A DNA stretch of 64,000 nt from an uncultured Clostridia bacterium (GTDB taxonomy: Bacteria > Bacillota > Clostridia > Christensenellales > UBA1242), in the NCBI GenBank assembly GCA_934754335.1, contig CAKVHY010000004.1, positions 26,583 through 90,582 on the forward strand, given 5' to 3'. Within the stretch, counting starts at the first letter, position 1; every line of letters starts with the position of its first letter. Positions 37,604 to 46,212 of the stretch are shown here, piece by piece. The translations under genes and the position numbers were made by a program. Below the pieces are notes generated by a model. That model made no database searches, was not told the DNA's origin, and saw only the letters and a program-made list of their open reading frames with translations.

Positions 37604-39928
37604 TTAAACCACGGGATAAACTCGTGCCACAAGAACCGTCATATCATCATTTGGAATTGGACTTATCTGCATGGCTGTTTTCATAATTTCATCAGCAATT
37701 GTTTGCGGATTCGTGGCTATTATATTATTAACAAAAGTTTTTAAATCATAAAACTTTGAAAATGTTTCAGTTATGCCATCACTAACCATAACTATAATAT
37801 CAAAATCACTTAAAAACATCTTTATAGTTTTGGGTTTTATATCTTCCAAAATACCTATTGGCAAACCTGAACTTTCCACTTCATCGGTGGTTGTTTTATG
37901 CTTAATAAAAGTGCTTGGAGTTGCCAACTTAATAAAATCGCAGAAGTTCCTTCTTAGGTCTAGAACACACAAATCCAAAGCAGAAAAACTTTCTTTATTC
38001 GAAAGCGACAATAGTTTATTCACGCTCTTCAAAACAGTTTCGTTATCAAACCCTGCCCTATAAAAATTTTCAATCAATGAAATAGATAATTCACTAGTTT
38101 CTTTTGCTTTAATTCCATTGCCCATGCCATCGCAAATTGCCAGCAAATATTTATCATTGCCTAGCCTAATTACAGAATGCGTGTCGCCATTGGCAACTTT
38201 ATTTTTTGAAACTGTTGCGCATCCAAAAACAATATCAAAATTAGGCTTTGTTTTAAGCGTGACAACCATACAATTTGCAATTTCAGAATTAGATATATTT
38301 GTTATCATGAGTTTTGAATTACATGATTTTGAAACCACTTTTTCTAGCACTTTATAATCCAAATTATAATTCTTAAGAAGCAGTGTTACCTGCTTTTCAT
38401 TTATATTTTCTTCAAACACCACCGCTTCCAAGCAAGCCATATTTTTATACAACAATTCTTCAATTATTTTATTCTCGCTATCAACATCAAATGAGATATT
38501 TGTTTTTATTTGTTCCGCTAATTTTTTCATAAGTCCGCCCACGCCATTTAACTGGTCGGCGATTAAAAGTTTTGAAGTGTCTAGGCTATCGGAATATGCA
38601 TTTTTATCTCTAAAATCTTCTAGAATATTATTAAATGAATTTATAAGTTGATTAATCTTAACGCATCTACTAGATAAATATTGCGAAACGTCTAACAAGC
38701 CAACTTTGCCTTTCTCAAGCCCTGAAACCACAAGTTCTTCCAGCACTTTTGAGGTGTATTCCCCATTCTTCCTAAAGCATTTATTATATTCCGAACAATT
38801 TTTACAAACCTTAAAAACACATTCTTCTATTAAATACTCTTGCTTCTCTTTTTTAGATAGTTTGCCCTTAACCATCTGCCTATAAGTTAAATCCATTTCA
38901 TTGAAAATGCCAGCCATCTCCACCAGTTTTTTGCAAACATTTTCTTTGCTTTTATTAACTATATTTCTTATAGTATTCTTTTCTTGTCCGCAACCAAACA
39001 TTTCAGTGATTTTAATAAATATCTTTTTAGGCAAAATTAAAAAGATTAGTCCACCAATCAAAACACTTACAATTGAATAAATAGAAAATATTACATAAAG
39101 ATTAAAATACAATCCAAATATTATCTCCACAATTCCTAAAGATAATATGCTTAGAAGTTTGTAGTTTGTTTTAAAAGCCAAAGAGAAAAGTGCGTAACAA
39201 ACAAACGCTGAAATATATACTGGGTTTACAATATTAATAGCATAACCCACGCCCATTATTGCACCTAAAAATATTGTTTTAGACGAACTAAAATAATATG
39301 TGGAAACTAAAACCACAAGGCTTACAATAATCTTTATAAATTCAATCCCATAGAAATTAAGTTTAGATAAGCCCATGCTTATAACTATCAAAATAATTGC
39401 ACCACAAATCTGTTCATCTAAATTTAATCCCGTGTTTACGCCACGCTTAACTGTGGCTCTTAAGAAATTCACCACCACAAGCATAAAGCCTATTCCAAAC
39501 GCCACTGCCAAGAATGAATATAAGAATAAACGAATGTTGCCATATGTGGAAGTAACAAACATTATCTGAGATAGAAGCGAATAAAAGATTGAAACAATTA
39601 GTTTGGGCGACTTATGTGTTTTTTTATGTACGAATCCTGCAAGCAACACCACTATGCTTGGATTTAATGCCAAATAAATACCCATTTCCGTGGGATTAGA
39701 TAAAACTCCCACTGCAAAATATATTATTGCTAATAAATAAGGATTAACTCCGCTCCAAAATAACGCAAACAAAAGCCCAAACGCAAAAGGATTAAAGTTT
39801 TCATTTATAACGTTTGCAAAATTTAATGCATAAAAACTAACCGCCACCACCAAGATATAGAAAAAATTAAATAAAAGTTTTCTTTTATTTTCTTTAATAT
39901 ATTTAATTCCCGCTTCAACTTTTCTCAT
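37604..39928 (-). CDS. spoIIE: Stage II sporulation protein E
   Basis: 774 residues. About ten membrane helices occupy residues ~15-300, then a linker region, then a PP2C-type phosphatase domain: CDGMGNGIKAKE (~610), VSDGITE and NDDMTVLVARV supply the metal-binding Asp residues. SpoIIE dephosphorylates SpoIIAA to free sigma-F in the forespore and also acts at the polar septum. A Cys cluster (CVFKVCKNCSEYNKC) sits in the middle. Ribosome site AAAAGGA. A Spo0A box is proposed upstream. Confidence 0.95.
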   Translation of the reverse strand: MRKVEAGIKYIKENKRKLLFNFFYILVVAVSFYALNFANVINENFNPFAFGLLFALFWSGVNPYLLAIIYFAVGVLSNPTEMGIYLALNPSIVVLLAGFVHKKTHKSPKLIVSIFYSLLSQIMFVTSTYGNIRLFLYSFLAVAFGIGFMLVVVNFLRATVKRGVNTGLNLDEQICGAIILIVISMGLSKLNFYGIEFIKIIVSLVVLVSTYYFSSSKTIFLGAIMGVGYAINIVNPVYISAFVCYALFSLAFKTNYKLLSILSLGIVEIIFGLYFNLYVIFSIYSIVSVLIGGLIFLILPKKIFIKITEMFGCGQEKNTIRNIVNKSKENVCKKLVEMAGIFNEMDLTYRQMVKGKLSKKEKQEYLIEECVFKVCKNCSEYNKCFRKNGEYTSKVLEELVVSGLEKGKVGLLDVSQYLSSRCVKINQLINSFNNILEDFRDKNAYSDSLDTSKLLIADQLNGVGGLMKKLAEQIKTNISFDVDSENKIIEELLYKNMACLEAVVFEENINEKQVTLLLKNYNLDYKVLEKVVSKSCNSKLMITNISNSEIANCMVVTLKTKPNFDIVFGCATVSKNKVANGDTHSVIRLGNDKYLLAICDGMGNGIKAKETSELSISLIENFYRAGFDNETVLKSVNKLLSLSNKESFSALDLCVLDLRRNFCDFIKLATPSTFIKHKTTTDEVESSGLPIGILEDIKPKTIKMFLSDFDIIVMVSDGITETFSKFYDLKTFVNNIIATNPQTIADEIMKTAMQISPIPNDDMTVLVARVYPVV

Positions 39929-40015
39929 AAGATTTCCTTTTCATATATTCTAATTCATGTAAGCAATTTGAAAATAGAAAAAGAAAATAAGAAAATATCT
40001 TATTTTAAATAACTT

Positions 40016-40022
40016 TGTCGAA
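40016..40022 (+). promoter_or_regulatory. Possible Spo0A box upstream of spoIIE and recD2
   Basis: TGTCGAA, a perfect match to the 0A-box consensus TGNCGAA, lies ~88 bp before the spoIIE start. spoIIE of B. subtilis is Spo0A-activated. A 7-mer alone is weak evidence. Confidence 0.4.
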
Positions 40023-40062
40023 ATCAAAAACAATTAGATTTCAAATTTTCTAGAACAAAAGT

Positions 40063-40091
40063 TTGATTTTACTTTTTATATTTGATATAAT
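40063..40091 (+). promoter_or_regulatory. Promoter of recD2-comFC
   Basis: TTGATT (40063-40068), a 17-bp spacer, TATAAT (40086-40091). It overlies an upstream in-frame start, which supports the recD2 start at 40114. Confidence 0.65.
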
Positions 40092-40113
40092 CTTATTATC
40101 GAAGGAATTACTT

Positions 40114-42342
40114 ATGGTTTTAAGCGGAATTATAGAAGAAATTGTTTATCGTAATAATGACAACAACTACACTGTTGCTGTTTTAGATGTTAATGGCGAA
40201 CCTATCACATGCGTTGGCAGGTTTCCCCCTATCACGGAAGGCGAAATGGTGGAAGTGAATGGGGAATTCATTAAGCACACAAAGTATGGCGAACAATTTG
40301 CTGTGAAATCTATTAAAGTTTCTAAGCCAACAAGCCTTGAAGGAATTGTTAGATATTTATCTAGCGGTCTTATTAAAGGAGTTGGACCAATCACAGCATT
40401 AAATATCGTTCAGAAGTTTGGCAAGGACACGTTAGATATTATAGAGTTTAATCCTGCAAGGCTTAGCGAAGTGAAAGGCATTAGTGCAAATAAAGCACAA
40501 GATATTGGGGAAGCATTTAATGACATTAAGAAAATGCAAAACAGCATTCTTTTTTTGCAACAATATAATATTTCCACAAATTTAGCGATCAAGATATATA
40601 ATATTTACAAAGACAAAACCGAAGGTGTTGTTAAAAATAACCCATATAAAATGGTGGAAGATATTGATGGCGTGGGCTTTTTTACTGCCGATAGGATTGC
40701 CATGGAAATGGGAATTGAAGCCACAAGTGAATTTAGATTTAGAGCAGGAATTTTACATATATTAAAAGAAAATAGCGATAAAAATGGCAACACATATATG
40801 TTTGAAGCCAATCTTGAAAACGAATTATTAGGACTATTAAAAATTACAGGCGATAGTTATCAGGAAAAACTTGAAGTTATATTACAAAAACTTGAAATGG
40901 ACACATTTATCAAAAGATTTGAAAAAGACGATGAAAAAGTGGTGATGCTAACGAAATATTACAATGTGGAAAACTACGTGGCTCAAACTTTAAAACTATT
41001 AGACATGTATGTTGACCAAACAAACTATAATATAGATAAAGAAATTGAATTATATGAAAATATGAACAATATAAAGATGCATGAAAAACAAAAAGAAGCA
41101 GTTAGTTTGGCAATAAATAATGGCGTTAGCATTATTACTGGCGGACCCGGAACAGGCAAAACAACTATAATTAAATGTATCTTACAAATATTTAAAAGCA
41201 TGCGAAAAAAGGTGCAACTTATGGCACCAACAGGCAGAGCATCTAAAAGGCTAAGCGAAAGCACTAATCAAGATGCTCTAACTATTCATAGAGCATTAGA
41301 AGTTAGTTTTAACGACAAAAATATGTTTTACTATAACCAACTAAATAAATTGCCTTATGACGTTATAATTGTGGACGAAGTGAGCATGGTGGACATTCAA
41401 TTAATGTACTATTTAGTTCGAGCAATTAAACGTGGAGCAAGGCTAGTTTTGGTGGGAGATAAAGACCAACTTGCGAGCGTTGGTGCAGGAAATGTTTTAG
41501 CAGATATACTAAAAAGCGAACAATTTGCCACACTTTGCCTAACACAAATCTATAGGCAAGATAAAGATAGCCTTATCATCACAAATGCCCACGCAATCAA
41601 TAATGGCAATATGCCAACATTCAATAATAAAAGCACCGACTTTTTCTTCGTTGAAACAGACTCAAACGAATCGGCTCTCACAAATATAATTCAACTTTGC
41701 ACTAGCAGGCTTACAAAGTTTTTAAATTGTGATAGTTCAAAAATCCAAGTTCTAGCACCTATGAAAGCAGGAGTTTGCGGAATAGATAATATAAATAGAG
41801 AACTTCAAGATAAAATCAACCCTGCAAGCGTTATGAAAATGGAGATTGTTACTGAAAAATGCACATATAGAGAAAATGACCGAGTTATGCAAGTTTCAAA
41901 CGATTATGAGCGTGCGTGGATAAAAGACGGAACGATTGAAGGAAGTGGAGTTTTTAATGGAGATATTGGAGTTATTGAATCAATAGATATTCAAACTGGC
42001 GAATTAACAGTTCTATTTGAAGATAACAGGCGTGCAACCTATCTAAAAACCGATTTAAACGAACTTATGCTAAGTTATGCCATAACCATTCATAAAAGCC
42101 AAGGAAGTGAGTTTGATGCTGTGGTTATTCCCCTTATTTCAGGTCCACCAATGCTTCTAACTAGAAATTTATTATATACTGCTGTAACGCGTGCAAAGAA
42201 ATTAGTTTGCCTAGTTGGAAGCAAGGCGATTATTGCTAGAATGGTGCATAATAATCACACGGTGGTTCGATTCACAATGCTTAAGGATTTTTTACAAGAA
42301 GAAATTAAAGTTTTAGGCGGAATGAATAATGAAACTGAATAA
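40114..42342 (+). CDS. recD2: ATP-dependent DNA helicase RecD2
   Basis: 742 residues from the ATG at 40114, with GAAGGAATT upstream. The N-terminal region (OB-like, then helix-hairpin-helix segments such as GLIKGVGPITA and GVGFFTADRIA) is the RecD2-specific extension. Helicase motifs follow: Walker A GGPGTGKTT (~343), DEVSMVD, GDKDQLASVGAGNVL, and the C-terminal SYAITIHKSQGSEFDAVV. RecD2 is a 5'-3' helicase in repair and fork stability where RecBC is missing. The end overlaps comFC by 14 nt. Confidence 0.95.
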   Translation: MVLSGIIEEIVYRNNDNNYTVAVLDVNGEPITCVGRFPPITEGEMVEVNGEFIKHTKYGEQFAVKSIKVSKPTSLEGIVRYLSSGLIKGVGPITALNIVQKFGKDTLDIIEFNPARLSEVKGISANKAQDIGEAFNDIKKMQNSILFLQQYNISTNLAIKIYNIYKDKTEGVVKNNPYKMVEDIDGVGFFTADRIAMEMGIEATSEFRFRAGILHILKENSDKNGNTYMFEANLENELLGLLKITGDSYQEKLEVILQKLEMDTFIKRFEKDDEKVVMLTKYYNVENYVAQTLKLLDMYVDQTNYNIDKEIELYENMNNIKMHEKQKEAVSLAINNGVSIITGGPGTGKTTIIKCILQIFKSMRKKVQLMAPTGRASKRLSESTNQDALTIHRALEVSFNDKNMFYYNQLNKLPYDVIIVDEVSMVDIQLMYYLVRAIKRGARLVLVGDKDQLASVGAGNVLADILKSEQFATLCLTQIYRQDKDSLIITNAHAINNGNMPTFNNKSTDFFFVETDSNESALTNIIQLCTSRLTKFLNCDSSKIQVLAPMKAGVCGIDNINRELQDKINPASVMKMEIVTEKCTYRENDRVMQVSNDYERAWIKDGTIEGSGVFNGDIGVIESIDIQTGELTVLFEDNRRATYLKTDLNELMLSYAITIHKSQGSEFDAVVIPLISGPPMLLTRNLLYTAVTRAKKLVCLVGSKAIIARMVHNNHTVVRFTMLKDFLQEEIKVLGGMNNETE

Positions 42343-43045
42343 AATAAGAGAATTTTTATTCCCTGAATACAACAAATGCATTATCTGCTCATGCGAACTT
42401 AATGAAGATAAGCGTTATTGCATATGTGACGATTGCTTAGAAAGTTTGCCATTTATTGAAAAACCATATTGCATGGTTTGTGGTTGCCAGTTATACTCCC
42501 CTGTAACTGTTTGCATGAAATGCAAGGACGATAGAAAGGCTTTTGAATATAACCAAAGCGTATTTGCCTATGATGGAAAGTTGCCATACTTAATTCAAGG
42601 TTTAAAATATGAAGGTAAAAAATATCTGGGCAAGCCTTTATCTAAACTTATGTTTGATAAATTCTTGGAATTTGAAGATAAAATAGATTATATTATTCCG
42701 ATTCCACTTAGCCCACAAAGACAAAAAGAAAGAGGCTATAATCAGGCGGAATTGTTAACTCAAGCATTTGAAGAAAATGGATTAACAGTTTTAAAAGATA
42801 TTTTAATAAGAATTAAGAATAATCCCCAACAAGCCACACTTTCTAAAGACGAAAGAAAAAAGAACCTTGAGAACGGATTTTTCTGCGTGGACAAAGATAA
42901 AATTAAAAACAAAAATATTTTACTGGTTGATGATATTTACACAACTGGCTCAACATTAAATGAAGCCACTCTCACGCTAATTAAAGCAGGTGCAAATAAC
43001 ATTTATTGCCTAACTTTATGCAATGCTTCATTTTATAAAGAATAA
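42329..43045 (+). CDS. comFC: ComF family phosphoribosyltransferase-like protein
   Basis: 238 residues. Two N-terminal Cys-pair motifs (CIICSCEL with CICDDC, and CMVCGC with CMKC) form a zinc ribbon. A phosphoribosyltransferase fold follows with the PRPP loop ILLVDDIYTTGSTLNEA near residue 200. ComFC takes part in transformation in B. subtilis, and the family is also found widely in non-competent bacteria. Overlaps recD2 by 14 nt. Confidence 0.88.
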   Translation: MKLNKIREFLFPEYNKCIICSCELNEDKRYCICDDCLESLPFIEKPYCMVCGCQLYSPVTVCMKCKDDRKAFEYNQSVFAYDGKLPYLIQGLKYEGKKYLGKPLSKLMFDKFLEFEDKIDYIIPIPLSPQRQKERGYNQAELLTQAFEENGLTVLKDILIRIKNNPQQATLSKDERKKNLENGFFCVDKDKIKNKNILLVDDIYTTGSTLNEATLTLIKAGANNIYCLTLCNASFYKE

Positions 43046-43124
43046 AGATTAAAAATGGCTATAAGAATAGATATTACAACTATTAAAAATCTTGAAAAAA
43101 TTTTGAAAATCGTATATTTTTTAT

Positions 43125-43153
43125 TTGCTATAAATAAAATTTTGCGTTATAAT
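43125..43153 (+). promoter_or_regulatory. Strong promoter upstream of a putative small RNA
   Basis: TTGCTA (43125-43130), a 17-bp spacer, TATAAT (43148-43153), pointing to a short intergenic unit that ends in a terminator. Confidence 0.65.
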
Positions 43154-43159
43154 CCTAAT

Positions 43160-43237
43160 ATGAAACTTGGAAAAACTGAGTTTTTAAAGAAAGATGCGGA
43201 CTTACCCTTATCAAGGCCCGCATTTTTCTTTTTTTAT
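43160..43237 (+). ncRNA. Putative ~75-nt small RNA with its own terminator
   Basis: Starting ~7 nt after the -10, the transcript ends in a hairpin: ATGCGG (43194-43199) with CCGCAT (43218-43223), an inner CCTT-ATC-AAGG pairing, then a T-rich tract. A second small helix, AAAAACTGAGTTTTT, is upstream. The 26-codon frame within it has no ribosome site, so I favour an untranslated RNA. It carries CCCTTATCA (43205-43213), complementary to the ribosome-site region of the unknown gene at 43281-43769. Not a recognised RNA family. Confidence 0.45.
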
Positions 43238-43251
43238 TAAATTATAAATGT

Positions 43252-43274
43252 AAAAAAATGGACTAAAACCCATC
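43252..43274 (-). terminator. Terminator of the unknown gene at 43281-43769
   Basis: A short ATGG/CCAT hairpin with a T-run on the minus strand, just downstream of the stop codon. Confidence 0.5.
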
Positions 43275-43280
43275 TCTTTA

Positions 43281-43769
43281 TTAGAACTCTCTTTCTGAAT
43301 CCTTAACTGAATATGCTTCTAATTGTCCCTTTTTTGAAAGTCGTTCTGCTTCATTTGATTTAAATGCTTCCATGTTTTTTTCCATTTCCCAATTGATTCT
43401 ATCTTTTATGAATTTTATATCTTTTATATCAATAATAGGCTTACCTAATTTATGGTCAATTATACTAGCCAAAATCTCTTGACAAATGGAAGGTTTAAAT
43501 TCTCTAAATATCGTCATATATTCCACAGCCAGATCAGATCCACCACAGCCATTATTCCTAAAACGTCTTAATGATATAAGAGAGTCCGATCCCGAATTCT
43601 CAACAATCCTTCCAGTTACAACGTCCTTAAATTTATCTCCTTTGGTGTTTGAATAGCCAATCAAAAAATAATCTTCTTGACCTTGCTCCTCCGATTCGTT
43701 CTTAATATGATCTAGCGTATCACAAACTTCCAAATCTTCTACTAAATACTTTTTTCTTTCTGATTTCAT
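43281..43769 (-). CDS. Unknown 162-residue protein
   Basis: Start chosen at 43769 (MKSERKKYLVEDL), with AAGGGG 7 nt upstream; an earlier in-frame ATG at 43832 has no such site. The protein is charged, with no signal or membrane segment and a Lys/Glu-rich end. No family recognised. The ribosome-binding region, TGATAAGGG at 43778-43786 (minus strand), is complementary to 9 nt in the putative small RNA encoded just downstream on the opposite strand. Confidence 0.65.
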   Translation of the reverse strand: MKSERKKYLVEDLEVCDTLDHIKNESEEQGQEDYFLIGYSNTKGDKFKDVVTGRIVENSGSDSLISLRRFRNNGCGGSDLAVEYMTIFREFKPSICQEILASIIDHKLGKPIIDIKDIKFIKDRINWEMEKNMEAFKSNEAERLSKKGQLEAYSVKDSEREF

Positions 43770-43835
43770 AATATCACCCCTTATCATTAATGAAAATATT
43801 ATATATGAATTAAAAATTTTTTTCAAGACCAAATT

Positions 43836-43890
43836 AAAAAAAACATATTAGAATCTTACTTTTTTAAGCAATTTATCTAATATGTTTTTA
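43836..43890 (-). terminator. Terminator of the SDR-flippase operon
   Basis: AAACATATTAGA (43841-43852) pairs with TCTAATATGTTT (43876-43887). A T-run follows on the minus strand. The loop is large (23 nt). Confidence 0.75.
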
Positions 43891-43893
43891 TTT

Positions 43894-44757
43894 TTATTCT
43901 TTTCCTTTATTAACATCAGGCTCAATTATTTCAATTTCCGATTCTTTTGCATCTTTAAAATACATCTTTCTAACAGCCCATTCTCTTAATCTTAAAGGCA
44001 TTAAATATAGAAGCGCTGAAAACACCTTATATTTAAATCCTACAATAGTTTTTAATTTGGGCTTATCTTTAATTGCTGTTTTAAAGATAACTTTTGCCAC
44101 GTCCTTACTCTCCATGCCATTCTGCTCGTCCTTCTCCATTTGAGCAATGCTAGAATTACATGTGCTTGCATAAGGGTCAGAACTTTTAAGTTCGTTTTTC
44201 TCTCTAGCACCAGTAAAACCAGTTTTTGCATCACCCGGATGAACAGTTACAACATTTATTCCAAACTCTTTAACTTCGCTTCTAAGACCAGCACTTAAAC
44301 TATCTAAAGCCGATTTGCTAGCGGAATAGAAAGCCTGAAAAGGAATATCCACATAACTTGCCACGGAACTTACATTCACAATATTTCCTTTTCTCTTTTC
44401 TCTCATATAAGGCAAAATGCCTCTAATCATATTCCATGCACCAAAGAAATTGACATCAAAAATCTTTCTAACTTCTGCCTTATTTGCATATTCAATAGGC
44501 CCACTAATCCCCATGCCGGCATTATTAATTAAGATATCTATTCGTCCCTGCTCTTCAATGATTTTATCTATAACCAATTTACATTCTTCAAAATCTGTTA
44601 CGTCACAAGGAATATAATTTAGATTGGGCAAGTTCACTTCTCTTCTTGCCACGCCATAAGTAATATAACCATTATCTATAAAAAGTTTTACAAGTTCAAG
44701 TCCAATTCCACTCGAACAGCCAGTTACTAACACAACCTTTTTATCCAATGTTTTCAA
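43894..44757 (-). CDS. Short-chain dehydrogenase/reductase
   Basis: 287 residues. TGCSSGIG (12-19) binds the cofactor; NNAG, Ser131 in NVSS, Tyr144 and Lys148 (YSASK) form the catalytic set. The C-terminal ~60 residues (LLYLMPLRLREWAVRK) are hydrophobic and basic, as in SDRs that work at membranes on lipid substrates. It starts 6 nt after the LPG synthase-like membrane gene and shares its transcript, so a role in lipid or envelope chemistry is possible (inference). Confidence 0.85.
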   Translation of the reverse strand: MKTLDKKVVLVTGCSSGIGLELVKLFIDNGYITYGVARREVNLPNLNYIPCDVTDFEECKLVIDKIIEEQGRIDILINNAGMGISGPIEYANKAEVRKIFDVNFFGAWNMIRGILPYMREKRKGNIVNVSSVASYVDIPFQAFYSASKSALDSLSAGLRSEVKEFGINVVTVHPGDAKTGFTGAREKNELKSSDPYASTCNSSIAQMEKDEQNGMESKDVAKVIFKTAIKDKPKLKTIVGFKYKVFSALLYLMPLRLREWAVRKMYFKDAKESEIEIIEPDVNKGKE

Positions 44758-44763
44758 ACTCCT

Positions 44764-46038
44764 TTAATTTTGATCCACCATGGATTTATCTTCCATAACC
44801 TCTGTATTAGATTTTTTTCCACGAACAAAATCCACGAAAGTTATTATAAATCCTTGAATGATAAATGAATAATATGAGAATAATCTCCAGAATAGCAGAG
44901 CCCAGAATGCAGTTTGCTCAGGAACAAGGCTTGTGAAGATTGCAAGGAAGGAAATTTCTGCTGCTCCCGATCCACCTGGAAGCGGAATGAAACTAACCGC
45001 CAAATCGCAAATCATTGCAAGCGATACAATCCTGCTCCAAGGAATTAATGTAATCTCGCCAGCCAAATATGAATTATAGTTGAAGGCAAGATAAACAAAA
45101 TAAGCAATAGTGAAATGTGCAAGGCTTGTTAGAATTGCTAAAAACAATTGAGAAACAACTGTCCAAAAAGAACTTGCGAATTCTTTAATACAACTTTGAT
45201 ATCTTCCAACGAAATTCAAAGTTTTTCTTAAAGCCTTTCTATAGTTTTTAACAATACGCATCTTATAGCCAAGCCTTAATCCACCTATAATCAATTTTCC
45301 GCCAATCTTTCTATTTGTGGAAACAAGCAAGACGAATAACACCACAAGAGTATTGCCAGCAATTCCAATCCATGCTGCCACCTTGATAAATGTTCCGCCT
45401 AAGTCTGCAGTTTGAACTGTGCATAATGTGATAATTCCCATGATAACAGTTCCAATTTGCCAGAACACGCTTTTAGCAAGCGGAATTCCTGCTGCGTCAC
45501 CAGCACTATAACCATTTTTCGACAAATAGTACATCATAAATGGTTCGCCACCCGAACTTAATGGCGTAATGTTATCCCAATATCTTCCAAGCGAACTACT
45601 TCTATATGCAAGCCAAAATTGTTTTTTCTTTGAACATTTATACATCAAAAAGAAGTTTTTCAAAGTTTCTAACAAAGTTGTAACAACAAACATTACAAAT
45701 GCAAGAGTTAAGAATCTATAATAAACAACATTACTAAAGAACTCACTTATTGGCTTAACGCCACCATTAATTAACTGATATGTAAAAATTCCGCCAACAA
45801 TTAAAACGTTAATAACTAAGAAAATCCAACTAAATTTTTGTTTCCTAGATTTTGGCTTATTTTCAACTTCCTTAACAACTGCTTCTAACCTTGCTTCTTC
45901 TGGATTAACTTCACCATCTTTAACAAAATCCACTTCTATCTCGGCATCTTTAACAAAAAATTTAGACTTCTCCATGAAGCCTTTTTTTAGCCCAGCCATT
46001 TTCTTTTTAATTTTAGAAGTTAAGGTTTCCCTTTCCAT
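44764..46038 (-). CDS. Lysylphosphatidylglycerol synthase-like (flippase domain) membrane protein
   Basis: 424 residues. Polar N-terminal ~75 residues, then about eight membrane helices with the family landmark GRYWDNITPLSSGGEPFMMYYLSKNG and PLPGGSGAAE near the end. This is the N-terminal (flippase) half of MprF-type proteins (UPF0104), without the C-terminal aminoacyltransferase, so lipid flipping or transport rather than lysylation is likely. Ribosome site AAAAGGGA. It is co-transcribed with the downstream SDR. Confidence 0.85.
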   Translation of the reverse strand: MERETLTSKIKKKMAGLKKGFMEKSKFFVKDAEIEVDFVKDGEVNPEEARLEAVVKEVENKPKSRKQKFSWIFLVINVLIVGGIFTYQLINGGVKPISEFFSNVVYYRFLTLAFVMFVVTTLLETLKNFFLMYKCSKKKQFWLAYRSSSLGRYWDNITPLSSGGEPFMMYYLSKNGYSAGDAAGIPLAKSVFWQIGTVIMGIITLCTVQTADLGGTFIKVAAWIGIAGNTLVVLFVLLVSTNRKIGGKLIIGGLRLGYKMRIVKNYRKALRKTLNFVGRYQSCIKEFASSFWTVVSQLFLAILTSLAHFTIAYFVYLAFNYNSYLAGEITLIPWSRIVSLAMICDLAVSFIPLPGGSGAAEISFLAIFTSLVPEQTAFWALLFWRLFSYYSFIIQGFIITFVDFVRGKKSNTEVMEDKSMVDQN

Positions 46039-46069
46039 TGCAGTCCCTTTTAATATAACTATACATTTA

Positions 46070-46098
46070 AGTATAACTTAATCTCTTCTTTTTTCCAA
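46070..46098 (-). promoter_or_regulatory. Promoter of the flippase-SDR operon
   Basis: Minus strand: TTGGAA (46093-46098), a 17-bp spacer, TATACT (46070-46075). The remainder of 46099-46188 has nothing else visible. Confidence 0.6.
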
Positions 46099-46188
46099 GC
46101 AAAATAAAGCATTTGATTTAAAAAGAAAACTTTAAATATTCTATTTAAAGCATTTCAAAAATAGAAATATTTTACAACACATTTGATA

Positions 46189-46212
46189 AAAAAAAGGCTT
46201 TCGCCTTTTTAT
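46189..46212 (-). terminator. Terminator of serS
   Basis: AAAAAGGC with GCCTTTTT (46191-46210), closed by a GAAA loop on the minus strand and followed by a T-run. Confidence 0.85.

Noticed and set aside
43055..43240. 61-residue frame downstream of comFC
   Set aside because: It spans a strong promoter and a terminator hairpin, has poor codon character and no clear product. I favour a small RNA.
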